A DNA stretch of 6,239 bases from an uncultured Marmoricola sp. (GTDB lineage: Bacteria; Actinomycetota; Actinomycetes; Propionibacteriales; Nocardioidaceae). Made by a program: the position numbers and the translations under genes. Shown here piece after piece: positions 1-6,144 of this stretch. Location: NCBI RefSeq assembly GCF_943913695.1, contig NZ_CALTZE010000171.1, positions 1 through 6,239 on the forward strand. The letters are read 5' to 3'. Within the stretch, counting starts at the first letter, position 1. Each line of letters starts with the position of its first letter. The notes beneath the pieces were generated by a model. It was not told the origin of the DNA. It saw only the letters and a program-made list of their open reading frames with translations, and made no database searches.

Positions 1-1
1 C

Positions 2-118
2 GCGGCTCGGCGCTGGGGCGCCTCGCACCTCGACCACCTCGGTGGGTCTTGCGGCTCGGCGCTGGGCCGCCTCGCACCTCGACCACCTCGGTGGGTCTCG
101 CGCCTCGCGCCCTCGACC
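2..118. repeat. 49-bp tandem repeat, two full units plus a truncated third
   Basis: Units at 2-50 and 51-99 match at 47 of 49 positions; the differences are G18 versus C67 and T50 versus C99. A degenerate third copy at 100-118 repeats the middle of the unit (GCGCCTCGC then CTCGACC) with a small insertion. Each full unit contains GACCAC-CTCG-GTGGGTC (32-48 and 81-97), which can fold into a six-pair stem with one bulged G and a CTCG tetraloop. In the second unit GCGGC (51-55) can also pair with GCCGC (66-70); the G/C change breaks this in unit one. The block may continue left of the window. It resembles REP-like intergenic repeats seen in high-GC actinobacteria, but family membership is inferred. 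It ends about 36 bp before the pirin start codon. Confidence 0.85.
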
Positions 119-142
119 GTCCCCGCGTCGCGGCAGGCGACG

Positions 143-154
143 TAGCCTGGCGGG
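143..154 (+). promoter_or_regulatory. Leaderless -10 promoter of the pirin gene
   Basis: TAGCCT at 143-148 matches the actinobacterial -10 consensus TANNNT. It is followed by exactly six bases and then the ATG at 155, so transcription would start at or very near the A of the start codon. No purine-rich Shine-Dalgarno sequence is present. No convincing -35 box is visible; the region where it would lie, around 120-126, adjoins the tandem repeat. The same spacing recurs before four other genes here. Confidence 0.6.
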
Positions 155-1060
155 ATGGAGGTCCTGACCCCTCGCGAGGTGCCGCTGGGAGGCCTGCGGG
201 CCATGACGGTGCGGCGTACGCTCCCGCAGCGGCAGCGCTCGCTGATCGGGGCCTGGTGCTTCCTCGACCACTACGGCCCCGACGAGGTGGGGGAGTCCGG
301 CGGCATGGTCGTGCCGCCCCACCCGCACACCGGGCTGGCCACGGTGAGCTGGCTCTTCAGCGGCGAGATCGAGCACCGCGACTCCGCGGGCCACCACGCC
401 TTCGTGCGGCCGGGCGAGATGAACCTGATGACTGCCGGGCGCGGCATCAGCCACAGCGAGTACTCCACCTCCTCGACCACGATGCTCCACGGCGCCCAGC
501 TCTGGCTGGCACTGCCCGACGCCGACCGTCAGGTGCCCCCGACCTTCGAGCACTACGTGCCCGAGCCGGTGCGCGGCCCGGGGTGGGAGGCGCGGGTCTT
601 CCTGGGGTCCCTGCTCGGCTCGGAGTCGACGGTGCTGACCTACTCGCCGCTGCTGGGTGCCGAGCTGTGCCTGAGGGCCGGTACGACGCTGCGGGTGCCG
701 GTCGACGCGACCTACGAGCTGGGCGTGCTGGTCGACAGGGGCTCGGTGCGGGTCGACGGCAAGCCGCTGGCGGCCCACGAGCTGGGGTTCGTCGAGCCCG
801 GTGTGGAGGCGCTGGAGCTGAGCGCCGAGCAGGAGACCCGGCTGCTGCTGGTCGGCGGCCCGCCCTTCGGCGAGCGCATCGTGATGTGGTGGAACTTCGT
901 GGGGCGCGACCACGACGAGGTGGTCCGCTACCGGGCCCAGTGGGAGGCGCTGCTCGACGAGGGCGACCGCACCCGCTTCGAGCTCGCCGACGGCGACCCC
1001 GGCGACCCGCTGCACTCGCCGCCGCTGCCCAACTCCCGGATGCTGCCGCGCGGCCCCTGA
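155..1060 (+). CDS. Pirin family protein (bicupin)
   Basis: This 301-residue protein has the layout and usual length of the pirin family, cytoplasmic iron-binding bicupins. The N-terminal cupin carries the expected metal ligands: His56 and His58 in PPHPHTGL, then His100 and Glu102 in GRGISHSEY. The C-terminal cupin ends in the family signature WWNFVGR at 245-251. Known bacterial pirins have been linked to quercetinase activity or to modulation of central metabolism, but the role here cannot be read from the sequence. The ATG is supported by the intact N-terminal family start and by a TANNNT box six bases upstream. The gene is probably monocistronic, because the next gene has its own promoter-like signal 52 bp downstream. 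An imperfect hairpin spans its stop codon (1049-1078) but lacks a T-run. Family assignment is firm; specific function is not. Confidence 0.93.
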   Translation: MEVLTPREVPLGGLRAMTVRRTLPQRQRSLIGAWCFLDHYGPDEVGESGGMVVPPHPHTGLATVSWLFSGEIEHRDSAGHHAFVRPGEMNLMTAGRGISHSEYSTSSTTMLHGAQLWLALPDADRQVPPTFEHYVPEPVRGPGWEARVFLGSLLGSESTVLTYSPLLGAELCLRAGTTLRVPVDATYELGVLVDRGSVRVDGKPLAAHELGFVEPGVEALELSAEQETRLLLVGGPPFGERIVMWWNFVGRDHDEVVRYRAQWEALLDEGDRTRFELADGDPGDPLHSPPLPNSRMLPRGP

Positions 1061-1100
1061 CCATTCCCTGGGCCCGCGACCACCGGGCGGCCTCGGGGCC

Positions 1101-1112
1101 TACGCTCGAGGC
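1101..1112 (+). promoter_or_regulatory. Leaderless -10 promoter of the methyltransferase-tag pair
   Basis: TACGCT at 1101-1106 fits TANNNT and lies exactly six bases before the GTG start at 1113. There is no separate ribosome binding site. A GCGACC at 1076-1081 could be a weak -35 element with a long 19-bp spacer. The box lies in the 52-bp gap after the pirin stop codon and would drive both the methyltransferase and the overlapping tag gene. Confidence 0.6.
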
Positions 1113-2006
1113 GTGACCGGCACCGCTCTGCACGACCTCGCCGCCCGCGGCACCGCCCTCCTCGACGGCGGGATGGGCACGCTCCTGCAGGACCGCGGCC
1201 TGGAGGCGGGGGCGCCGGGCGAGCAGTGGAACCTCGAGCGTCCCGAGGCCGTGCGCGAGGCGCACGAGGCCTATGCCGCGGCCGGCGCGCAGGTGCTCAC
1301 CACCAACACCTTCGGCGGCACCTTCCCGCGGCTGGACCTGCACGGCCTGGGCGACCGTGTGGAGGAGGTCAACCGCGCGGCGGCGGCGCTGGCTCGCGAG
1401 GTGGCCGACGCCCACGGCGTGCTGGTGGCGGGCGACCTCGGCCCCACCGGCGAGCTGATGGAGCCGCTCGGCACCATGAGCGCCGAGCAGGCGCAGGAGT
1501 GGTTCTCCGAGCAGCTGCGCGGCCTGGTCGCAGGCGGCATCGACCTGGTGCTCATCGAGACGATGAGCGACCTCGCCGAGGTCGAGGCCGCGGTCGCGGC
1601 GGCCCGCGAGAGCGCCCCGGGGGTCCCGGTCGTGGTCACCATGAGCTTCGACACCAACCTGCGCACCATGATGGGCGTCTCGCCCGCTGCCGCCGTGCGC
1701 GCGGCCGCCGAGCTGGGCGTCCAGGGCGTGGGGGCCAACTGCGGCCGCGGCCCCGGCGAGATGGAGCAGATCGCGGCCGAGCTCGCCGCGGCCCGCCCCG
1801 AGGGCCTGCTGCTGGTCGCGCAGTCCAACGCCGGCCTGCCGCAGCTGGTCGGCGACCAGTTCGAGTACGACGCGTCCCCGGCCGACCTCGCCCGTCACGC
1901 GCTCGCGCTGCGCGAGCTCGGGATCGACCTGGTGGGCGGCTGCTGCGGCTCCACCCCGGCCCACCTCGCCGCGATGCGCGAGGCGATGAGCTCCACCCCG
2001 GCCTGA
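1113..2006 (+). CDS. Homocysteine S-methyltransferase family protein
   Basis: The 297-residue protein is a single homocysteine-binding TIM barrel, the domain shared by MmuM, betaine-homocysteine methyltransferase and the N-terminus of MetH. The zinc-binding cysteines that activate the homocysteine thiol are all present: Cys210 in GANCGRGPGE and Cys277-Cys278 in GGCCGSTP. The first barrel strand has LLDGGMGT (16-23), followed by TTNTFGGT (63-70), GDLGPTGE (107-114) and IETMSD (148-153). No cobalamin- or folate-binding module follows, so it acts alone or with a separate donor protein. The methyl donor (S-methylmethionine, betaine, SAM or a corrinoid protein) cannot be decided from sequence. The start is GTG, supported by the TANNNT box six bases upstream. 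Its TGA overlaps the ATG of tag by one base, indicating a two-gene operon with translational coupling. Confidence 0.9.
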   Translation: MTGTALHDLAARGTALLDGGMGTLLQDRGLEAGAPGEQWNLERPEAVREAHEAYAAAGAQVLTTNTFGGTFPRLDLHGLGDRVEEVNRAAAALAREVADAHGVLVAGDLGPTGELMEPLGTMSAEQAQEWFSEQLRGLVAGGIDLVLIETMSDLAEVEAAVAAARESAPGVPVVVTMSFDTNLRTMMGVSPAAAVRAAAELGVQGVGANCGRGPGEMEQIAAELAAARPEGLLLVAQSNAGLPQLVGDQFEYDASPADLARHALALRELGIDLVGGCCGSTPAHLAAMREAMSSTPA

Positions 2007-2596
2007 TGCCCGACGGCACCACGCTGGGCGAGGACGGCGTACGCCGCTGTCCGTGGGCGGGCGCGGCCGGGATGATGCGCGACTACCACGACACCGAGTG
2101 GGGCGTGCGCGTCGACGACGAGCGCGGGCTCTTCGAGCGGCTGTGCCTGGAGGGCTTCCAGGCCGGGTTGTCGTGGGCGACGGTGCTCCGCAAGCGGCCG
2201 CGCTTCCGCGAGGTCTTCGCCGGCTTCGACGTCGACGCGGTCGCCGCGATGGGCGACGACGACGTGGAGCGCCTGCTCGGCGACCCGGGCATCATCCGGC
2301 ACCGCGGCAAGATCGAGGCCACGCTGCGCAACGCACGCGCCACCGTGGCCCTGCGCCCGGAGCCGGGGCTGGTCGGGCTGGTGGAGTCGCACCGCCCGGC
2401 GGCCGACCCCGAGCCGCGCACGCCGGCGGAGGTCCCGACGGTCTCGGCGGAGTCGACCGCACTGTCCAAGGAGCTGCGACGGCACGGGTTCGGCTTCGTC
2501 GGGCCCACCACGATGCACGCCCTGATGGAGGCGACCGGGCTGGTCGACACCCACCTCGTGGGGTGCCACCGCCGCGGGGTCGCCCGTCAGGGGTAG
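2006..2596 (+). CDS. tag: DNA-3-methyladenine glycosylase I
   Basis: This 196-residue protein excises N3-methyladenine from alkylated DNA, starting base-excision repair. It aligns by eye with E. coli Tag (about 187 residues) through most of its length. The four structural zinc ligands are present: Cys15 and His28 near the N-terminus (RCPW and YHDTEWGV), and His183 and Cys187 in THLVGC. The catalytic-pocket segment CLEGFQAGLSW (47-57) holds Glu49 and Trp57, equivalent to E. coli Glu38 and Trp46. GIIRHRGKI (95-103) is the helix-hairpin-helix region typical of the family. The ATG overlaps the upstream TGA as TGATG, with no Shine-Dalgarno or TANNNT signal, so translation probably depends on reinitiation after the methyltransferase. 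Later Met codons (23, 24) would lose the zinc ligand Cys15, which supports this start. The stop lies three bases from the stop of the convergent gene. Confidence 0.95.
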   Translation: MPDGTTLGEDGVRRCPWAGAAGMMRDYHDTEWGVRVDDERGLFERLCLEGFQAGLSWATVLRKRPRFREVFAGFDVDAVAAMGDDDVERLLGDPGIIRHRGKIEATLRNARATVALRPEPGLVGLVESHRPAADPEPRTPAEVPTVSAESTALSKELRRHGFGFVGPTTMHALMEATGLVDTHLVGCHRRGVARQG

Positions 2597-2599
2597 GGC

Positions 2600-2914
2600 C
2601 TACTCCTCCTCGGCCGCGGGCTCCCAGCGCGCCCGGAACTCCTCCAGCGGCAGCACGTCGAGGTCCTCGCGGAGCTCCCGGAGCAGCTGACCGGCCTCCT
2701 CCTCGTCGAAGTCCTGGAGCCGGAAGAGCTCGGTGTGGTCGTCGCGGCGGCGTACGACGACGTCGCCCTCGGCGGCCGCCGGGTCACCGAGCACGGCACC
2801 GACGATGCCGACCGCGAGGTCCTTGGCGTGCTGCCACGCGCCACCCTCGCGCAGGTCGATGACCGCCTCGTACTCCGCACCGGCCGGACCCGCCGCACCC
2901 ACCACGTCGCTCAT
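2600..2914 (-). CDS. Small acidic protein of unknown function
   Basis: I do not recognise a characterised family in this 104-residue protein. It has no signal peptide or clear membrane segment and is probably cytosolic. A middle part reads DVVVRRRDDHTELFRL (51-66), likely two beta strands. An acidic, probably helical segment follows (68-85), and then LPLEEFRARW (88-97), a layout I associate with short uncharacterised actinobacterial proteins. The tail is very acidic (AAEEE). The reading frame is supported by strong GC bias at third codon positions and by TAGGGT six bases upstream of the ATG on the minus strand. It lies 29 bp downstream of the exporter gene on the same strand, so readthrough co-expression is possible even though it appears to have its own promoter. 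It converges on tag with a three-base gap. Confidence 0.75.
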   Translation of the reverse strand: MSDVVGAAGPAGAEYEAVIDLREGGAWQHAKDLAVGIVGAVLGDPAAAEGDVVVRRRDDHTELFRLQDFDEEEAGQLLRELREDLDVLPLEEFRARWEPAAEEE

Positions 2915-2926
2915 GGCTCGACCCTA
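2915..2926 (-). promoter_or_regulatory. Leaderless -10 promoter of the small acidic protein gene
   Basis: Read on the minus strand, TAGGGT (plus-strand 2921-2926) is followed by six bases and then the ATG at 2914. It lies inside the 29-bp gap after the exporter stop codon, so the rest of the promoter must reach into the 3' end of the exporter gene. GCGACT (2946-2951, minus) is a possible but weak -35 element with a 19-bp spacer. Confidence 0.55.
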
Positions 2927-2943
2927 GCCGTGCCGTCGGAGCG

Positions 2944-4623
2944 TCAGTCGCCGAGCGTCTCCTGCTCGGCGCGCGCGGCTGCGGAGGCCGAGCTGGTGCG
3001 CAGCGTCACCTGGGGCAGGAGCAGCAGGATCGCGAAGGCGACCAGGAGCACGCCGGAGGCACTCAGCAGCACCGCGCTCATCGAGTCGGCGAAGCCGACC
3101 TGGAAGGGGTGCGCCAGCACGTCGCTCATCCGCCCGATGATCGAGGAGTCGTCCTGCACCGAGGTGAAGACGCCACCGGCCGAGGAGGGGTCGGCCAGCC
3201 CGGCGAGCACCTCGCGGTCGACCGGAGTCTGCGGGATCTCGCCGCGCTCGGCCGCGGCCCGGATGCTGCCGGCCTCGGAGCGGAAGGCGCGGTCGATGTT
3301 GTCGCCCAGGCTGCCGAAGAGGATCGAGAGGAAGACCGCCACGCCCAGCGTGCCGCCGAGCTGGCGGAAGAAGGTCGCCGAGCTCGTCGCGACCCCGATC
3401 TCCGAGGGCGGCACGGCGTTCTGCGCGATGATCGTCAGCGGCTGCATGCACTGCCCGAGACCGAGGCCCAGCAGGACCATCCCGGACATCATCCACACCA
3501 GGCTGGTGTCGGCGGAGACGAAGGAGAGGGCGAACATCGCCACCGCGCCCATCCCCGAGCCGAGGATCGGGAAGAGCCGGATCCGCCCCGTGCGCGAGGT
3601 GACCTGGCCGGTCACGATGCCGGCGGTCATCATCCCCAGCACCATCGGGAGCATCATCAGCCCGGCCTCGGTGGGGGAGGCACCGTGCACGATCTGCATG
3701 TACTGCGGCAGCACCGTGATCGCGCCGAACATCGCGGCCCCCACCACGAAGCCGCCCGCGATCACCACCGCCGCGGCCCGGAGCCGGAAGATCCGCAGCG
3801 GGATCAGGGCGTCCTCGCCCATCCGGCGCTCGGTCAGCAGGAAGGCGACGGTGCCCGCGACCCCGACGACGTACGTCGTGAGCGCCTGCGGCGAGCCCCA
3901 GCCCCAGGTGCGGCCCTGCTCGGCCACCAGCAGCAGCGGGACGACGGCCATGGCGAGGAAGGCGGCGCCGTACCAGTCGATGCGCGCCTCGCGGCGCACG
4001 TGGTGCAGCTTGAGGTTGCGCAGCACCACGAAGAGCGCGGCGATGCCGATCGGCACGTTGACCAGGAAGACCCAGCGCCACCCGGCGATGCCGAGGATGG
4101 AGTCCTGGCCGGCGAAGACGCCACCCGCGACCGGCCCGAGCACGCTCGAGGTGGCGAAGACGGCCATGAAGTAGCCGGTGTACTTCGCCCGCTCCCGCGG
4201 GCTGACGATGTCGCCGATGATCGCGAGCACCAGCGTGAAGAGACCGCCCGCGCCGAGACCCTGCAGCGCCCGCAGCACCGCGAGGTTGTACATCGAGGTC
4301 GCGAAGGAGCAGGCCGCCGAGCCGATGATGAAGACGGTGATCGCGACCATGAAGAGCGTCTTGCGACCGTAGAGGTCGCCGAGCTTGCCGTAGATCGGCG
4401 TGGTGATCGTGGAGGTGATCAGGTAGGCCGTGGTCGCCCAGGCCTGCACCGAGAGCCCGTCGAGGTCGTCGGCGATGGTGCGGATCGCCGTCGAGACGAT
4501 CGACTGGTCGAGCGCCGCGAGGAACATCCCGAGCAGCAGACCGGAGAGGATCGTGAGGATCTGCGCGTGGGAGTAGGTCTCGTCCGGAGCCGGCGAGGTC
4601 TCCGGATGGTTGCCTGAGGTCAC
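2944..4623 (-). CDS. MFS transporter, DHA2 (EmrB/QacA-type) drug:proton antiporter
   Basis: The 559-residue protein is an inner-membrane exporter of the 14-helix DHA2 branch of the major facilitator superfamily; its length is typical of the branch. After a short hydrophilic N-terminus, helix 1 holds LAALDQSIV (36-44), the conserved Asp-containing motif of DHA2 pumps. Motif A, GKLGDLYGRK (79-88), lies between helices 2 and 3, and the antiporter motif C, VLGPVAGGVF (161-170), lies in helix 5. GWRWVFLVNVPIG (181-193) and FFRQLGGTLGVAVF (418-431) are also characteristic. A long hydrophilic loop (about 440-510) precedes the last helix (about 515-537). The start is GTG, with TACCGT six bases upstream. 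Substrate is unknown; family members export drugs, dyes, siderophores or metabolites. It is transcribed divergently from the amidase gene across 37 bp. No adjacent TetR or MarR regulator is present. Confidence 0.93.
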   Translation of the reverse strand: MTSGNHPETSPAPDETYSHAQILTILSGLLLGMFLAALDQSIVSTAIRTIADDLDGLSVQAWATTAYLITSTITTPIYGKLGDLYGRKTLFMVAITVFIIGSAACSFATSMYNLAVLRALQGLGAGGLFTLVLAIIGDIVSPRERAKYTGYFMAVFATSSVLGPVAGGVFAGQDSILGIAGWRWVFLVNVPIGIAALFVVLRNLKLHHVRREARIDWYGAAFLAMAVVPLLLVAEQGRTWGWGSPQALTTYVVGVAGTVAFLLTERRMGEDALIPLRIFRLRAAAVVIAGGFVVGAAMFGAITVLPQYMQIVHGASPTEAGLMMLPMVLGMMTAGIVTGQVTSRTGRIRLFPILGSGMGAVAMFALSFVSADTSLVWMMSGMVLLGLGLGQCMQPLTIIAQNAVPPSEIGVATSSATFFRQLGGTLGVAVFLSILFGSLGDNIDRAFRSEAGSIRAAAERGEIPQTPVDREVLAGLADPSSAGGVFTSVQDDSSIIGRMSDVLAHPFQVGFADSMSAVLLSASGVLLVAFAILLLLPQVTLRTSSASAAARAEQETLGD

Positions 4624-4635
4624 CTGTCGACGGTA
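4624..4635 (-). promoter_or_regulatory. Leaderless -10 promoter of the MFS exporter gene
   Basis: On the minus strand TACCGT (plus-strand 4630-4635) is followed by six bases and the GTG at 4623. The matching -35 position would fall around 4653-4658, inside the -10 box of the divergent amidase promoter. No strong -35 is visible (CGGCAA at best). Confidence 0.55.
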
Positions 4636-4648
4636 CCCAGAGGTGCTC

Positions 4649-4660
4649 TAGGTTGCCGCC
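4649..4660 (+). promoter_or_regulatory. Leaderless -10 promoter of the amidase gene
   Basis: TAGGTT at 4649-4654 is followed by GCCGCC and then the ATG at 4661. TCGACG at 4627-4632 is a possible -35 element with a 16-bp spacer, and it overlaps the -10 box of the divergent exporter promoter. No Shine-Dalgarno sequence is present. Confidence 0.6.
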
Positions 4661-6100
4661 ATGGTCCAGCAGCCGGCGCCGGTGCGCGAGCGGGTCCACG
4701 CCTTCACCGACGACGCGCTCGGCGACGACGACGCGGTCGGGCTGGTCGCGCGGCTGCGCTCGCGGGAGGTCTCGCGGCGCGAGCTGGTGCAGGCCGCCGT
4801 CGAGCGCACCCGGCGGCTCGACCCGGTGCTCGACGCCGTGGCCGCCGAGAGGTACGCCGACGCCGTCGCCGAGTCCGCCGCGGCCCACGACGGCTTCTTC
4901 GCCGGGCTGCCGAGCTTCGTCAAGGACAACTCCGACGTGGCCGGCCTGCCGACCCAGCAGGGCTCCCGGGCCTACGCCGCCCGGCCGGCGTCGGCGGACG
5001 GCGACATCGCCCGCCTCTTCGGGCTCCTGGGGCTCACGGTGCTGGGCAAGACGCGGCTCTCGGAGTACGGCTTCAGCGCCTCGGCCGAGTTCGTCGAGGA
5101 GCCGCCGGTGCGCAACCCGTGGCTGACCAGCCACTCCTCGGGCGCCTCCTCGGCCGGCTCGGCGGTGCTCGTCGCGGGCGGCGCCGTACCCCTCGCCCAC
5201 GCCAACGACGGCGGAGGGTCGATCCGGATCCCGGCAGCCGTCAACGGCCTGGTCGGCCTCAAGGCCACGCGGGGCCGGATCCCCTCGGACCCGATGGCGC
5301 GGGAGATGCCGGTGCGCATCGTGCACGACGGCGTCGTGACCCGCAGCGTGCGTGACACCGCGGCGTTCGTCCGCGAGTCCGAGCGGGCCTACCGCGACCT
5401 CTCGCTGCCGCCGGTGGGTGACGTCACCGGGCCGGGTCGCAAGCGGTTGCGCGTCGCCCTGGTCACCGAGTCGCTGGGCGGACGCACCATCGACCCGGAG
5501 GTGCGCGCCACCGTGCTCGCGGCAGGTGAGCTGCTGGAGGGTCTCGGTCACCACGTGGAGCCCACGGCGGCACCGGCGCCGGAGAGCTTCGTCGAGGACT
5601 TCCTCGACTACTGGTCCTTCCTGGCGCTCGCCCTGACCACGACCGGCCGCTCGAGGTTCGGCCCCGACTTCGACGTCTCGCGCCACGACGCCCTCACCCG
5701 GGGGCTGGCGGCCCGCGCCCGCAGCCACCTGTGGCGGATGCCGCTGGCCGTCGGACGGCTGCGGCGCAGCCGTCGGGCCAGCGCGCGCTTCTTCGCCGAC
5801 CACGACCTCGTGCTGAGTCCCACCCTGGCGCGTGTCACGCCGGAGCTGGGCTGGCTGCACCCGGGCCAGTCCTACGAGACGATCATCGAGCGGCTCCAGG
5901 AGTGGGTCGCCTTCACCCCGCTGCAGAACGCGACCGGTGACCCGTCGATCTCGCTGCCGCTGGGAACCACCTCGACCGGGCTGCCGGTCGGGGTGATGCT
6001 CGGTGCCGGCTTCGGCCAGGACCGGCGCCTGCTCGAGGTGGCTCTGGAGCTGGAGCAGGCCCAGCCCTTCGCCCGGATCCAGCACCCGCTGCCCGGCTAG
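4661..6100 (+). CDS. Amidase (amidase signature family)
   Basis: The 479-residue protein belongs to the amidase signature family, serine hydrolases that cleave carboxamide or amide bonds with a Ser-cisSer-Lys triad. The likely triad is Lys88 in PSFVKDN, cis-Ser163 in GASSAGSA (161-168) and nucleophile Ser187 in NDGGGSIRIPAA (182-193). The residue before the GGS of the nucleophile motif is Gly instead of the common Thr (GSDTGGS), and the Gly-rich cis-Ser motif has two Ala substitutions, so it is a variant but still a plausible enzyme. The C-terminal part has FTPLQNATGDPSISLPLG and GLPVGVMLGAGFGQD, which close the substrate pocket in this family and recall the 6-aminohexanoate-cyclic-dimer hydrolase group. 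There is no signal peptide, so it is probably cytosolic. Substrate is unknown, and a role as a GatA subunit is unlikely without gatB or gatC nearby. It is divergent from the MFS exporter. Confidence 0.92.
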   Translation: MVQQPAPVRERVHAFTDDALGDDDAVGLVARLRSREVSRRELVQAAVERTRRLDPVLDAVAAERYADAVAESAAAHDGFFAGLPSFVKDNSDVAGLPTQQGSRAYAARPASADGDIARLFGLLGLTVLGKTRLSEYGFSASAEFVEEPPVRNPWLTSHSSGASSAGSAVLVAGGAVPLAHANDGGGSIRIPAAVNGLVGLKATRGRIPSDPMAREMPVRIVHDGVVTRSVRDTAAFVRESERAYRDLSLPPVGDVTGPGRKRLRVALVTESLGGRTIDPEVRATVLAAGELLEGLGHHVEPTAAPAPESFVEDFLDYWSFLALALTTTGRSRFGPDFDVSRHDALTRGLAARARSHLWRMPLAVGRLRRSRRASARFFADHDLVLSPTLARVTPELGWLHPGQSYETIIERLQEWVAFTPLQNATGDPSISLPLGTTSTGLPVGVMLGAGFGQDRRLLEVALELEQAQPFARIQHPLPG

Positions 6101-6144
6101 GTCCGTCGTACCGGCCGCCGCCGCCGACCCGACCGAGTGCGCGG

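Noticed and set aside
2..118. The left-end repeat considered as a CRISPR array.
   Set aside because: The 49-bp units are directly contiguous with no unique spacers, and no cas genes are present.
1049..1078. Imperfect hairpin (CGCGG-CCC with GGG-C-CCGCG) over the pirin stop codon, considered as a terminator.
   Set aside because: The stem has a bulge and a 13-base loop, and no T-run follows. Such stems arise often by chance at this GC content.
447..1964. A 505-codon minus-strand frame across pirin and the methyltransferase, and an out-of-frame plus-strand frame at 49-1116.
   Set aside because: Both are shadows of genes with intact catalytic or metal-binding residues.
3109..4617. A 502-codon plus-strand open frame antisense to the MFS gene, and a second one at 2735-4174.
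   Set aside because: Composition is typical of antisense shadows, with no recognisable motifs. The minus-strand exporter explains the DNA.
4621..4645. Inverted repeat CACCT-N15-AGGTG in the divergent promoter region, considered as an operator.
   Set aside because: Only five bases per arm and partly within the exporter start codon; too short to support a binding site without a known regulator.
2924..6085. A 1053-codon open frame on the minus strand spanning the exporter and the amidase.
   Set aside because: It is out of frame with the exporter, antisense to the amidase, and reads as low-complexity Arg/Gly/Ala/His-rich protein with no domain. Long shadow frames are expected in very GC-rich DNA, and the overlapping genes have clear family motifs.
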